NCBI RefSeq assembly: GCF_015864955.1
Contig: NZ_JADYWE010000001.1
Location: 1,736,001 to 1,800,000 of the forward strand
Origin: Salinibacterium sp. NK8237
GTDB lineage: Bacteria > Actinomycetota > Actinomycetes > Actinomycetales > Microbacteriaceae
Direction of reading: 5' to 3'
DNA: 64,000 nt
The notes under the pieces are model-generated. The model saw nothing but the letters and a program-made list of their open reading frames with translations, made no database searches and was not told the origin of the DNA. Shown here piece after piece: positions 25,583 through 32,803 of the stretch (position 1 is its first letter; every line of letters begins with the position of its first letter). The position numbers and the translations under genes were made by a program.

Positions 25583-25905
25583 TCACCACACTCGTCCCCG
25601 TCTTCGCGGCCCTCGGGGATGAAACCCGGTGGAGCATTCTGGCGGCGCTCGGAGAAGGCGACGCTTCGGCATCCGCCCTCGCCGCACGCTTGCCCGTGAC
25701 GCGCCAAGCCATCGCCAAACACTTGAACGTGCTGCATGATGCCGGGCTCGTTGAGCCCGTTCGAGTGGGCCGCGAACTGCGCTATCGCGTGCTCGGGGCG
25801 CAACTTAGCGAAGCTGCCACACGCCTCGATGCCATCGGCGCCGAGTGGGATCGCCGCCTTCTCGCGATCAAGGCGATCGCCGAAGAGCTAGAGCGCGGCG
25901 ACTAG
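25579..25905 (+). CDS. ArsR family HTH regulator
   Basis: 108 residues from ATG at 25579, ATGA overlap with the SRPBCC gene. Seen: winged HTH with FAALGDETRWSILAALGEGD, ALAARLPVTRQAIAKHLNVL as recognition helix region, and GRELRYRVLGAQL as wing. No metal-binding Cys cluster, so not a metal sensor; this subgroup commonly controls the adjacent AHSA1-type gene. Its 3' end overlaps the convergent aldo/keto reductase gene by 18 bp. Confidence 0.87.
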   Translation: MITTLVPVFAALGDETRWSILAALGEGDASASALAARLPVTRQAIAKHLNVLHDAGLVEPVRVGRELRYRVLGAQLSEAATRLDAIGAEWDRRLLAIKAIAEELERGD

Positions 25906-26859
25906 CCCGGCAGCTTCGAGGTCGCGCCACAGCCCCTCGGGCATGGTGGCCGCGTAGCGATCAATGTTCGACTGTGTTTGTTCGCCGCCGCGGGCTCCCA
26001 CAACAACGGAGACGACCGCCGGATGCCGCAGCACATACGCAATAGCAGCTTCGGGAAGCGTGACGCCGTGGGCTTCGCACGCGTCAGCGACGCGATTGGC
26101 CCGCTCAAGAATTGCCGGCGGAACGGGGCCGTAGTCGAACGTCGCATCGGGGCTTGGACGATTGCGGCCAAGAAGTCCAGAGTTGTAGACGCCGGCAACA
26201 ACGACCCCAACGTGGCGTTCGAGGGCAAGTGGCATCAGCTCGGCGAGCGCGGTGTCATCGATGAGAGTGAACCGGCCAGCACACATGACGAGGTCGATAT
26301 CGGCGCGACGAATGAGTTCGGCGAGGGGCTCGGCGTAGTTCATGCCGGCACCGACGGCCTTCACCATCCCCTGCTCTCGCAGTTCGATAAGGGCGCCGAT
26401 TCCTTCGGTTGATGCCTGTTCGAAGTGATTTTCGGGGTCGTGGAGGTAGAGCACATCGAAATGGTCGAGGCCGGTGCGGGCGAGCGAGGCTTCAACCGAG
26501 CGCAGGATGCCATCGCGACTGAAATCCCATTGTCGTTTGGTGACTGCCGGCACCGCGAAGCCTTCGTCATCCATCCGGTTCTCTCCACCCGGGTTAGGCA
26601 CCAACAGCTTTCCCACTTTGCTGGAGATCACGTATTCGTCGCGCGGGTGCGTGCGAAGCTGCTCGCCAAGGCGTCGCTCAGACAGACCAAGCCCGTAGTG
26701 CGGCGCTGTGTCGAAATAGCGCACTCCGGCGTTCCACGCTGCAGCCACGCCCTCTTCCACCTCGACGTCAGTGGTTTCGCGGTACAGATTGCCGAGCTGG
26801 GCGGCACCGAGGCCAATTTCGGTCAGTTCAAGTCCACGCTGAGTTGATCTGGTTTTCAC
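25888..26859 (-). CDS. Aldo/keto reductase, D-threo-aldose 1-dehydrogenase / L-fucose dehydrogenase type
   Basis: 323 residues from GTG at 26859 (GGAGGAG 6 nt upstream). Seen: TEIGLGAAQLGNLYRE, active-site YFDTAPHYGLGLSERRLG (Asp50, Tyr55 region), Lys in ISSKVGKLLVPN, His in YLHDPENH, and the cofactor end VVVGARGGEQTQSN. The group oxidises L-fucose, D-arabinose and related aldoses to lactones with NAD(P). That fits the lactonase and fuconate dehydratase at 17845-20513. It is directly downstream of the lacI gene, 21 bp apart. Confidence 0.85.
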   Translation of the reverse strand: MKTRSTQRGLELTEIGLGAAQLGNLYRETTDVEVEEGVAAAWNAGVRYFDTAPHYGLGLSERRLGEQLRTHPRDEYVISSKVGKLLVPNPGGENRMDDEGFAVPAVTKRQWDFSRDGILRSVEASLARTGLDHFDVLYLHDPENHFEQASTEGIGALIELREQGMVKAVGAGMNYAEPLAELIRRADIDLVMCAGRFTLIDDTALAELMPLALERHVGVVVAGVYNSGLLGRNRPSPDATFDYGPVPPAILERANRVADACEAHGVTLPEAAIAYVLRHPAVVSVVVGARGGEQTQSNIDRYAATMPEGLWRDLEAAGLVAAL

Positions 26860-26880
26860 TGTTGGCTCCTCCGTGGAGTG

Positions 26881-27894
26881 TTAGTGCGCGGGCGGCGCAG
26901 TGGATTCGCGCACGATCAGCTGCGGTGCTGGGTCGGCGATTACTCGGTTTTCGGCGGTTCCTGAGTTGATGAAATCCCACAGGTTTGCCATGGCATTGCG
27001 GCCAAGTTCGTACAACGGCATCCGCACACAGGTCAGGGGCGGCCAGGCTATCTCCGCAGTCCAGGTATCGTGCATCGCAACGATTGACAGCTCTTCGGGA
27101 ACGCGGATGCCCAGCCGCCGTGCTTCGGAAAGCACACCGTGCGCTGCGTTGATGTTAGCGACAACGACCGCCGTCGGTCGCGCTGGAGCCTCAGCCATCA
27201 CGGTGAGGGCCTGCACGCCATCCTTCGGGTAGTAGCCGAAATCGGTGACCAGCGCGGGGTCGATGGCGAGGGATGCGCTGGTTATGGCTTCGCGAAAACC
27301 GGCGAGCCGTCGCTGGCCCGATTCTGAGGTGGGCAGGCCGCCGGCATAGCCGATGCGGGTATGCCCCAGCTCGATGAGGTGCTGCGTTGCCAACCGCATC
27401 CCTGCTTCGTCATCGAGCCGAACTGAGCCGCCGCTGCCCGGGTTGATCGCGTTGACCGAAATGACGGGCAGGCCGCTTTCGGTCACAGTGCGCAGGTCGT
27501 CACCGCTCAGATGATCGCCGAACTGCACGATCACCCCGTCGACCCGCCCCTCGCCCATGAGGCGCGGAATCGACTCTTCGCCTTCGGGCAGTCGTTCGGT
27601 GCTGGCAATCAGCACCATGTAGTCCTTCGCCCTCGCTTCTTCTTCGACCCCACGCATGAGTTCGGAGAAAATGGCGTTCGTGACGCCGGGAACGACGAGA
27701 CCGACCGCATGGGTGCGCGACGACTTGAGGGCGCGGGCGGTGAAATTGGGGCGATAGTTGAGCTCTTTAGCCGCGTCGTGAATTCGCTGGCGCGTTGCGA
27801 CGCTCACCCGCACGCCGGGCTTGTCGCTCAGCACGCGAGACACCGCTGAGACGGATACTCCGGCGCGAGCTGCAACATCACTCAAAGTGGCCAT
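26881..27894 (-). CDS. LacI family transcription regulator
   Basis: 337 residues. Seen: N-terminal LacI HTH and hinge (ATLSDVAARAGVSVSAVSRV, then LNYRPNFTARALKSSRT), followed by a periplasmic-binding-protein-like effector domain (about 60-335, with HTRIGYAGGLPTSESGQRRL). It probably represses the deoxy-sugar genes and responds to a sugar or sugar acid. Candidate sites in the window are the palindrome at 20711-20722 before GH78 and possibly the inverted repeat at 27931-27951 in its own divergent gap. It is cotranscribed with the aldose dehydrogenase. Confidence 0.9.
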   Translation of the reverse strand: MATLSDVAARAGVSVSAVSRVLSDKPGVRVSVATRQRIHDAAKELNYRPNFTARALKSSRTHAVGLVVPGVTNAIFSELMRGVEEEARAKDYMVLIASTERLPEGEESIPRLMGEGRVDGVIVQFGDHLSGDDLRTVTESGLPVISVNAINPGSGGSVRLDDEAGMRLATQHLIELGHTRIGYAGGLPTSESGQRRLAGFREAITSASLAIDPALVTDFGYYPKDGVQALTVMAEAPARPTAVVVANINAAHGVLSEARRLGIRVPEELSIVAMHDTWTAEIAWPPLTCVRMPLYELGRNAMANLWDFINSGTAENRVIADPAPQLIVRESTAPPAH

Positions 27895-27930
27895 AGTTGC
27901 CTAGTGTATTAGTGCGCCCGGGCTTTGGTA

Positions 27931-27951
27931 AGTCGATTGACCAGATCGACT
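27931..27951. promoter_or_regulatory. Inverted repeat in the lacI / KduD-like divergent gap
   Basis: Seen: AGTCGAT (27931-27937), 7-nt spacer, ATCGACT (27945-27951), perfect 7-bp arms. It differs from the LacI palindrome at 20711, so it is either bound by another regulator or is a structural feature. Confidence 0.4.
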
Positions 27952-28005
27952 CCACCGCCGGTCACGGCCGCCCGATGCATAATGATCGAAAACGGAGCCA
28001 GACCC

Positions 28006-28764
28006 ATGAACGGCATGTTTGACCTCACCGGAACCACCGCGGTCGTCACGGGCGCACGGCGCGGGATCGGCTTCGCCATGGCCGAGGCACTCGCCGCTGC
28101 CGGCGCGAACATCATCGGCGTCAGCGCCTCGATCGAGGCCTCAGGCAGCGACATCGAGAAGGCGGTCACCTCGTATGGCCGCACCTTTGAGGGCATCGCG
28201 TGCGACTTTACCGACCCGGATGCCGTAGCCGCGCTGGGCGAGACACTCTCGACCCGCAACGTGGACATCCTCGTCAACAACGCCGGAACCATCGAGCGCG
28301 CCCCCGCCGTCGAACACCCCACCGAGCTGTGGGATCGCGTGCTCCAGGTGAACCTGTCGAGCCAATTCACCCTCACGCAGGCGATCGCTCGCTCGATGAT
28401 CGAACGTGGTCGCGGCAAGATCATCTTCACGGCATCGCTACTCAGCTTCCAGGGCGGCATCAACGTGCCCGGTTACACGGCAGCGAAGTCCGGCATCGCG
28501 GGCCTCACCAAAGCACTGTCCAACGAGTGGGCGGGCAAGGGCATCACCGTGAACGCGATCGCCCCCGGCTACATCGCCACCGACAACACCCAGGCGTTGC
28601 AAGACGACCCCGACCGCTCGAAGGCAATCCTCGACCGCATCCCCGCCGGTCGCTGGGGCGTCGGCAGCGACCTCGCGGGTGCCACCGTGTTCCTCGCATC
28701 GCGCTCCTCCGACTACGTCTCGGGCGCGATCCTCAACGTGGATGGCGGGTGGCTGGGCCGGTAG
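28006..28764 (+). CDS. SDR oxidoreductase, KduD-like (2-keto-3-deoxy sugar acid dehydrogenase)
   Basis: 252 residues from ATG at 28006 (ACGGAG 8 nt upstream), matching KduD length. Seen: cofactor loop TGARRGIG (15-22), NNAG (91-94), catalytic Ser near 144-147 (TASLLSFQGG), Tyr157 and Lys161 in PGYTAAKSG, and the KduD-type RIPAGRWG and NVDGGWLGR end. KduD oxidises or reduces 2-keto-3-deoxygluconate derivatives. In this cluster, oxidation of 2-keto-3-deoxy-L-fuconate is an equally good fit (inference). The last 36 bp are repeated at 30238-30273. Confidence 0.86.
   Translation: MNGMFDLTGTTAVVTGARRGIGFAMAEALAAAGANIIGVSASIEASGSDIEKAVTSYGRTFEGIACDFTDPDAVAALGETLSTRNVDILVNNAGTIERAPAVEHPTELWDRVLQVNLSSQFTLTQAIARSMIERGRGKIIFTASLLSFQGGINVPGYTAAKSGIAGLTKALSNEWAGKGITVNAIAPGYIATDNTQALQDDPDRSKAILDRIPAGRWGVGSDLAGATVFLASRSSDYVSGAILNVDGGWLGR
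28729..28764 (+). repeat. Direct repeat R1: 3' end of the KduD-like gene
   Basis: Seen: the last 36 bp of the gene, from ATCCTCAACGTGGATGGC to the TAG stop, match 30238-30273 at 32 of 36 positions in the same orientation. The two copies flank the SDR/marR pair. Confidence 0.75.
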
Positions 28765-28826
28765 ACCTCACGCACACACTGTTGGCTTCCACCATCGTCG
28801 GCTAGCGGCGCTGCCCCCTGCGCCGG

Positions 28827-29618
28827 TCACAGCATTGCGGTCAGTACTCCGCCGTCAGCGCGCACGGCGGCTCCGTTCGTTGCAGAGGAAAGCGGGCTCG
28901 AGAGATAGACGGCGAGGTTCGCGATTTCGGCAGGCTCGATGAAGCGCTCGAGGAGAGAGGTTTGGTTCCCCCCTATGATGGTCGCCTTCAGATCATCCGT
29001 CGAGAGCCGTTGCGCCTCGGCGATGTCGCGGATGGTAGCGGCTACTCCGTCTGAGTAGGTCGGGCCGCCAAGAATTGTGTTAACCGTCACGCCGGTACCG
29101 CGGGTGAGCTTGGCTAGGCCGTTACTCAAAGCGAGCATGCCCGCCTTGGTTACGCCATAGTGAGTCATATCAGCGGGTATGTTTACGCCTGATTCGCTCC
29201 CGATGAAGATGATCCGGCCCCATCCTGCGTCGATCATCCTGGGCATCAACGCTCGGGACAGTCGGACTCCGCTCATCACGTTTACCTCGAAATAGCGCGA
29301 CCAGTCATCGTCGGGTATTTCGGCGAAGGGCGTTAAATCGAAGAGGCCGACGTTGTTAACAAGGATGTCGACGCCACCGAGCGAATCGAGGAGGCGCTGC
29401 ACTTCAGCGGCGTCGGCAAAGTCCGCCGCAATACCCGTCACGTTCCCACCAGGTACTTCAGCTTGGAGGTTCGTCAGCGCTTGCTGAAGCCGGCTGTCGT
29501 CACGGCCGTTGATGACCACCGCTACGCCCTCCCGGAGAAGCGCCTTCGCGATCGAATACCCGATCCCCTGCGACGAACCACTCACAAAGGCACGTTTGTT
29601 TTCCAGCTGCATATCCAT
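28827..29618 (-). CDS. SDR family oxidoreductase
   Basis: 263 residues. Seen: cofactor loop SGSSQGIG (13-20), NNVG (88-91, with Val for the usual Ala), catalytic Ser at 141-143 (GSESG), Tyr154 and Lys158 in HYGVTKAGM. It is a classical NAD(P)-dependent dehydrogenase of unknown substrate. It is divergent from a MarR regulator across a 92-bp gap with a duplicated operator, a common layout for a stress- or substrate-induced reductase. It lies between the two copies of the kduD 3' end, so it was probably acquired as part of an insertion. Confidence 0.85.
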   Translation of the reverse strand: MDMQLENKRAFVSGSSQGIGYSIAKALLREGVAVVINGRDDSRLQQALTNLQAEVPGGNVTGIAADFADAAEVQRLLDSLGGVDILVNNVGLFDLTPFAEIPDDDWSRYFEVNVMSGVRLSRALMPRMIDAGWGRIIFIGSESGVNIPADMTHYGVTKAGMLALSNGLAKLTRGTGVTVNTILGGPTYSDGVAATIRDIAEAQRLSTDDLKATIIGGNQTSLLERFIEPAEIANLAVYLSSPLSSATNGAAVRADGGVLTAML

Positions 29619-29644
29619 GGTCGTGGGGACCTCTCGTTTTTTAT

Positions 29645-29694
29645 TTGCCCAGTCAAGTAAAAACTAACCTCATTCGGTTGCTCAGTCAAGTAAA
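29645..29694. promoter_or_regulatory. Duplicated 17-bp operator in the SDR/marR divergent gap
   Basis: Seen: TTGCCCAGTCAAGTAAA (29645-29661) and TTGCTCAGTCAAGTAAA (29678-29694), 16 of 17 identical, same orientation, period 33 bp (about three helical turns). The position between a MarR gene and its likely target makes these the probable MarR binding sites. Direct, not inverted, repeats are unusual for that family. Confidence 0.6.
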
Positions 29695-29710
29695 CCTGTA
29701 GCGTGTAGAC

Positions 29711-30220
29711 ATGACTGATTCCAGCGCCCCGAACCGCCTCACAGGAAATGACCTCGCGACGTGGGCGGCACTTGCGACGGTGCTCGAATGGCTGCCACCC
29801 GCCCTCGACGCCCCTCTGGTTCGCGGTTTCGACCTCACGCACTTTGAGTACGGCATCCTGTTCGCATTGGCTGACGCGCCGGACCGCACGCTGAGGATGA
29901 CCGTTCTGGCGGATTATGCGAACAGCTCGCTTTCGCGGTTATCTCGAGCAGTGTCGCGTATCGAGGGACGGGGTTGGGCGCAGCGCACTCGAGACCCCTT
30001 GGACGGGCGGTCAATGCTTACCAGCCTGACCGAGGCCGGGCTGGAGATGCTCGACAAGGCCACCCCGGTGCACGCTTCGTCGGTCACGGAACTCGTCCTC
30101 GATCCGCTCACAAAGGCACAACAGAGTCAGCTGCGAGAAATCAGCCTGAGTATCCAGCGAGCAATTCGGAAGCAGGAGGGATGGCAGCCACCAAGATCAC
30201 TCTCCTCCGACACCGACTAG
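29711..30220 (+). CDS. MarR family transcription regulator
   Basis: 169 residues. Seen: the MarR winged HTH: FDLTHFEYGILFALADAP, TVLADYANSSLSRLSRAVSR as HTH, IEGRGWAQRTRDPLDGRSML as wing with the DxR motif, and a C-terminal dimerisation helix. It is expected to repress itself and the divergent SDR until a ligand or oxidant binds. It has no Cys residues, so thiol-based sensing is unlikely. The 3' end runs into the short remnant of a KduD-like gene. Confidence 0.88.
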   Translation: MTDSSAPNRLTGNDLATWAALATVLEWLPPALDAPLVRGFDLTHFEYGILFALADAPDRTLRMTVLADYANSSLSRLSRAVSRIEGRGWAQRTRDPLDGRSMLTSLTEAGLEMLDKATPVHASSVTELVLDPLTKAQQSQLREISLSIQRAIRKQEGWQPPRSLSSDTD

Positions 30221-30237
30221 CAAACCAAGCCCGGCTC

Positions 30238-30273
30238 ATCCTCAACGTGGATGGCGATTGGCTCGGCCGCTAG
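30238..30273 (+). pseudogene. Remnant of a KduD-like gene 3' end (direct repeat R2)
   Basis: Seen: 36 bp encoding ILNVDGDWLGR and a TAG stop in the KduD frame. It is 32 of 36 identical to the end of the KduD-like gene (28729-28764) and has no gene body in front of it. It overlaps the last codon of the convergent copper ATPase gene. The intact gene and the ATPase were probably once direct neighbours, before the SDR/marR pair came between them, or a second SDR copy was lost. Confidence 0.7.
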
Positions 30274-32252
30274 TCCTTGCGCGCAATAACCGCCTCGGGC
30301 CGCAGGTCGAGGCGGCGCAGCAGTTGCGCGTTCGCCGCGACAACAACGGTCGAGGCCGACATGAGCAGCGCTCCGACGGAGATCGGCAGCACGAAGCCGA
30401 TGGGGGCAAGCACGCCAGCAGCGAGGGGCACCGAGATGAGGTTGTAGCCGGCAGCCCACCACAGGTTTTGGCGCATCTTGGCATAGCTGCGACGCGAGAG
30501 TTCGAACACGGCGAGCACCGAGCGTGGGTCGTCGCTGGCGAGCACAACACCGGCCGAGGCGATGGCTACGTCAGTTCCGGCACCGATCGCGATTCCGACA
30601 TCCGCCTGGGCGAGCGCTGGCGCATCGTTCACGCCGTCGCCGACCATTGCGACGGTGTCGCCCGCCTTCTGCAGTTCGGCGACCTTGCTGGCTTTGTCTT
30701 CTGGATGCACGCCCGAGAACACCCGGTCGATCCCGAGCTCTGCGGCTACCGACTGTGCAACAGCATCCGCATCTCCCGTGATCATGACCACGGTGACGCC
30801 CTGCGCGTGCAGCGCATCGATCGCCTGGCGCGAGTCTTCGCGCACTTCATCCGCGAGCCCAATTGCCCCGATCACGTGACCGTCAGAGAGCACGTGCAGA
30901 ATGATCGAGCCGTCTGCCGCCCACTCGGTCGTTACATCGATGGGCTGCTGGTCGTGCTGGCGCAACATGCTCGGCCCGCCCACGCTGATCGTCGCACCAT
31001 CAACAGAAGCTTCGACGCCAACACCGCTCGACGAACTGAAGTTGGAGGCGCCTACTCGTTCGAGTTCGCGATCCTTCGCGGCGGTCACAATCGCCTTGGC
31101 CAGCGGATGCTCACTGTCGTTCTCCGCTGCCGCTGCGAGTCGAAGAACGTCATCTTCACTCGCATCCCCGACCGCCGCGACGTGAGTGACGGCGGGCTCG
31201 CCCTTCGTGAGCGTTCCCGTCTTGTCGAAGAGAACGGTGTCGACCTTGCGCATTGTTTCGAGGGCGATGCGGTCTTTCACGAGCACTCCGGCACGAGCCG
31301 CGCGCTCAGTAGAGATCGAGACGACGAGCGGGATGGCAAGGCCAAGAGCGTGCGGGCACGCAATGACGAGCACCGTGATGGTGCGCACGATCGCGTCATC
31401 CGGGCTGCCCGCGAGGGTCCACACGGTGGCGGTGATCGCGGCGGCACCGAGAGCGAACCAGAACAACCAGCCTGCGGCGGTGTCGGCAATGCGCTGGGCG
31501 GGCGACGAGGAGTTTTGCGCCGTTTCAACGAGCTTGGTGATGCCCGCGAGCGCCGTATCATCGCCAATCGCGGTGACCTTCACTCGGATCGAGTTATCGG
31601 TAGCCACGGTTCCCGCCACAACGCGGTCGCCCTCGCCGCGCGAAACCGGCTGCGACTCTCCCGTGATCATCGACTCATCAACCTCGGCTGAACCGTCAAT
31701 CACTTCGCCGTCGGCGGGTACTCGTCCGCCGGGACGCACGATGACGACATCGCCCACAACGAGATCAGACGGCGGCACGGTGACGAAGTCGTCCCCCTCA
31801 ACCTTCTCCGCCTCATCCGGAAGCAAAGCGGCAAGAGAATCGAGTGCGCTTGAGGTCTGAGCCAGTGACCGCATTTCGACCCAGTGGCCGAGCAGCATCA
31901 CGACGAGCAGAAGCGCGAGCTCCCACCAGAACTCAAGGGCCTGGTCGATGAGGCCCAGAGTGGATGCCAGCGACGCGACATACGCGACCGTGATGCCCAG
32001 TGAGATCAGCAGCATCATTCCCGGTTGGCGCGACTTCAGCTCAGAGTAGCCGCCCGTGAGGAAGGGTTTTCCGCCCCAGAAATACATGACCGTGCCGAGC
32101 ACTGGCGAGATCCAGTGGAACACCGCGACATCCGGGATCGTGTAGCCGATGATCTCGGAGAACATCATGCTGAAACCCGTCACGGGCACCGCGATCACCA
32201 GCATGATCCAGAACAGGCGGCGGAATTGGGCAACGTGATGCGAGTGATCCAT
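30270..32252 (-). CDS. P1B-type heavy-metal ATPase, CPH class (copper)
   Basis: 660 residues from ATG at 32252; the longer TTG reading to 32294 would run through the operator. Seen: His-containing N-terminus MDHSHH and no HMA CxxC domain; TGES actuator loop (about 197-200); the ion-path motif C299-P-H301 in VIACPHALGLAIPL; phosphorylation site DKTGT (343-347); and the hinge GDGVNDAPAL. The CPH motif marks the P1B-3 group (CopB-like, Cu2+ or Ag+ export), so copper efflux is likely. It is preceded by a CsoR-like box and is divergent from the DUF2470 gene. Confidence 0.9.
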   Translation of the reverse strand: MDHSHHVAQFRRLFWIMLVIAVPVTGFSMMFSEIIGYTIPDVAVFHWISPVLGTVMYFWGGKPFLTGGYSELKSRQPGMMLLISLGITVAYVASLASTLGLIDQALEFWWELALLLVVMLLGHWVEMRSLAQTSSALDSLAALLPDEAEKVEGDDFVTVPPSDLVVGDVVIVRPGGRVPADGEVIDGSAEVDESMITGESQPVSRGEGDRVVAGTVATDNSIRVKVTAIGDDTALAGITKLVETAQNSSSPAQRIADTAAGWLFWFALGAAAITATVWTLAGSPDDAIVRTITVLVIACPHALGLAIPLVVSISTERAARAGVLVKDRIALETMRKVDTVLFDKTGTLTKGEPAVTHVAAVGDASEDDVLRLAAAAENDSEHPLAKAIVTAAKDRELERVGASNFSSSSGVGVEASVDGATISVGGPSMLRQHDQQPIDVTTEWAADGSIILHVLSDGHVIGAIGLADEVREDSRQAIDALHAQGVTVVMITGDADAVAQSVAAELGIDRVFSGVHPEDKASKVAELQKAGDTVAMVGDGVNDAPALAQADVGIAIGAGTDVAIASAGVVLASDDPRSVLAVFELSRRSYAKMRQNLWWAAGYNLISVPLAAGVLAPIGFVLPISVGALLMSASTVVVAANAQLLRRLDLRPEAVIARKD

Positions 32253-32264
32253 GGGCGCCACGCT

Positions 32265-32281
32265 ATACCCCTCTAGGGTAT
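32265..32281. promoter_or_regulatory. CsoR-like copper operator
   Basis: Seen on the minus strand: ATACCC-TAGAG-GGGTAT, perfect 6-bp arms with a 5-nt centre, 12 nt before the ATPase ATG. The sequence resembles known CsoR operators (TACCC/GGGTA palindromes). No csoR gene is in the window, so the repressor is encoded elsewhere. Confidence 0.65.
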
Positions 32282-32323
32282 GGAACAACCCCAAAACCCA
32301 CGACTCCCAGCTACCGTAGACCC

Positions 32324-32626
32324 GTGACTACTTTCAGTGAAGAAATCGTGTCCGCAGTACTCGCCCACATGAACAGCGACCACAACGATGACAACCTGCT
32401 CATCGTGCGTGCCTTCGCAGAATCTTCCGCCATTTCAGCGGCGATGGTGTCCTTCGACGGCACTGAGGGAACGTGGCAGTACTCGGATGTCGACGGCATC
32501 GAACATCACGTCACGGTGCCCTGGAGCACGGAGATTACCGAGCGCGCGGAGATCCGCCATGAGATCGTGAAGCTCTACGACGCCGCCTGCGAAAAGCTCG
32601 GCGTCGAAGCTCGACCCCACAGCTAA
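32324..32626 (+). CDS. DUF2470 domain protein
   Basis: 100 residues from GTG at 32324. Seen: VLAHMNSDHNDDNLLIVRAF, the hallmark of the DUF2470 domain, which also forms the C-terminal part of HugZ-like heme-utilisation proteins, and HVTVPWSTEITERAEIRHEI. As a stand-alone domain its role is unknown; heme or flavin handling is suggested by the family. It is divergent from the copper ATPase. A heme oxygenase gene lies 6 kb away. Confidence 0.8.
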   Translation: MTTFSEEIVSAVLAHMNSDHNDDNLLIVRAFAESSAISAAMVSFDGTEGTWQYSDVDGIEHHVTVPWSTEITERAEIRHEIVKLYDAACEKLGVEARPHS

Positions 32627-32672
32627 CGCACCGCTTCCGCCCCGACTCCGCACTGCCTCCGCACTGCCTCCG

Positions 32673-32692
32673 AGCCCGCCGTCAGGCGGGTG
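32673..32692 (+). terminator. Possible hairpin after the DUF2470 gene
   Basis: Seen: CCCGCC-GTCA-GGCGGG (32675-32690), 6-bp GC stem without a T run. Just upstream, an 11-bp unit CCGCACTGCCT is repeated in tandem (32648-32669). Confidence 0.35.
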
Positions 32693-32729
32693 TCGCGCCT
32701 CTCTATAGCGCTTATTGCGCAAACGTCAC

Positions 32730-32744
32730 ACGTATGATCTACTG
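32730..32744. promoter_or_regulatory. Candidate GntR site / -10 region before the sugar importer
   Basis: Seen: ACGTATGATCTAC, sharing 10 of 13 positions with the minus-strand ACATATGATGTAT at 38149-38137 before the dehydratase gene. The FCD-GntR gene lies between the two targets. TATGAT could simply be a -10 element, so the regulator site is tentative. Confidence 0.35.
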
Positions 32745-32803
32745 TTCTCACCGCAATCTGCGGCTAGTCGTCAACGATGTCGACCCAGAAAGGCACCACC
32801 GAC

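Noticed and set aside
28729..30273. Full integrative element with att sites
   Set aside because: No integrase, transposase or tRNA is present; only the 36-bp repeat is seen, so a simple insertion or decay scar is claimed.
30270..31691. Long plus-strand reading frames antisense to the copper ATPase
   Set aside because: Composition and codon pattern are shadows of the minus-strand gene, which has all P-type ATPase motifs.
32648..32669. Tandem repeat of CCGCACTGCCT as a regulatory array
   Set aside because: Only two units in a GC-rich intergenic stretch, probably chance or slippage.
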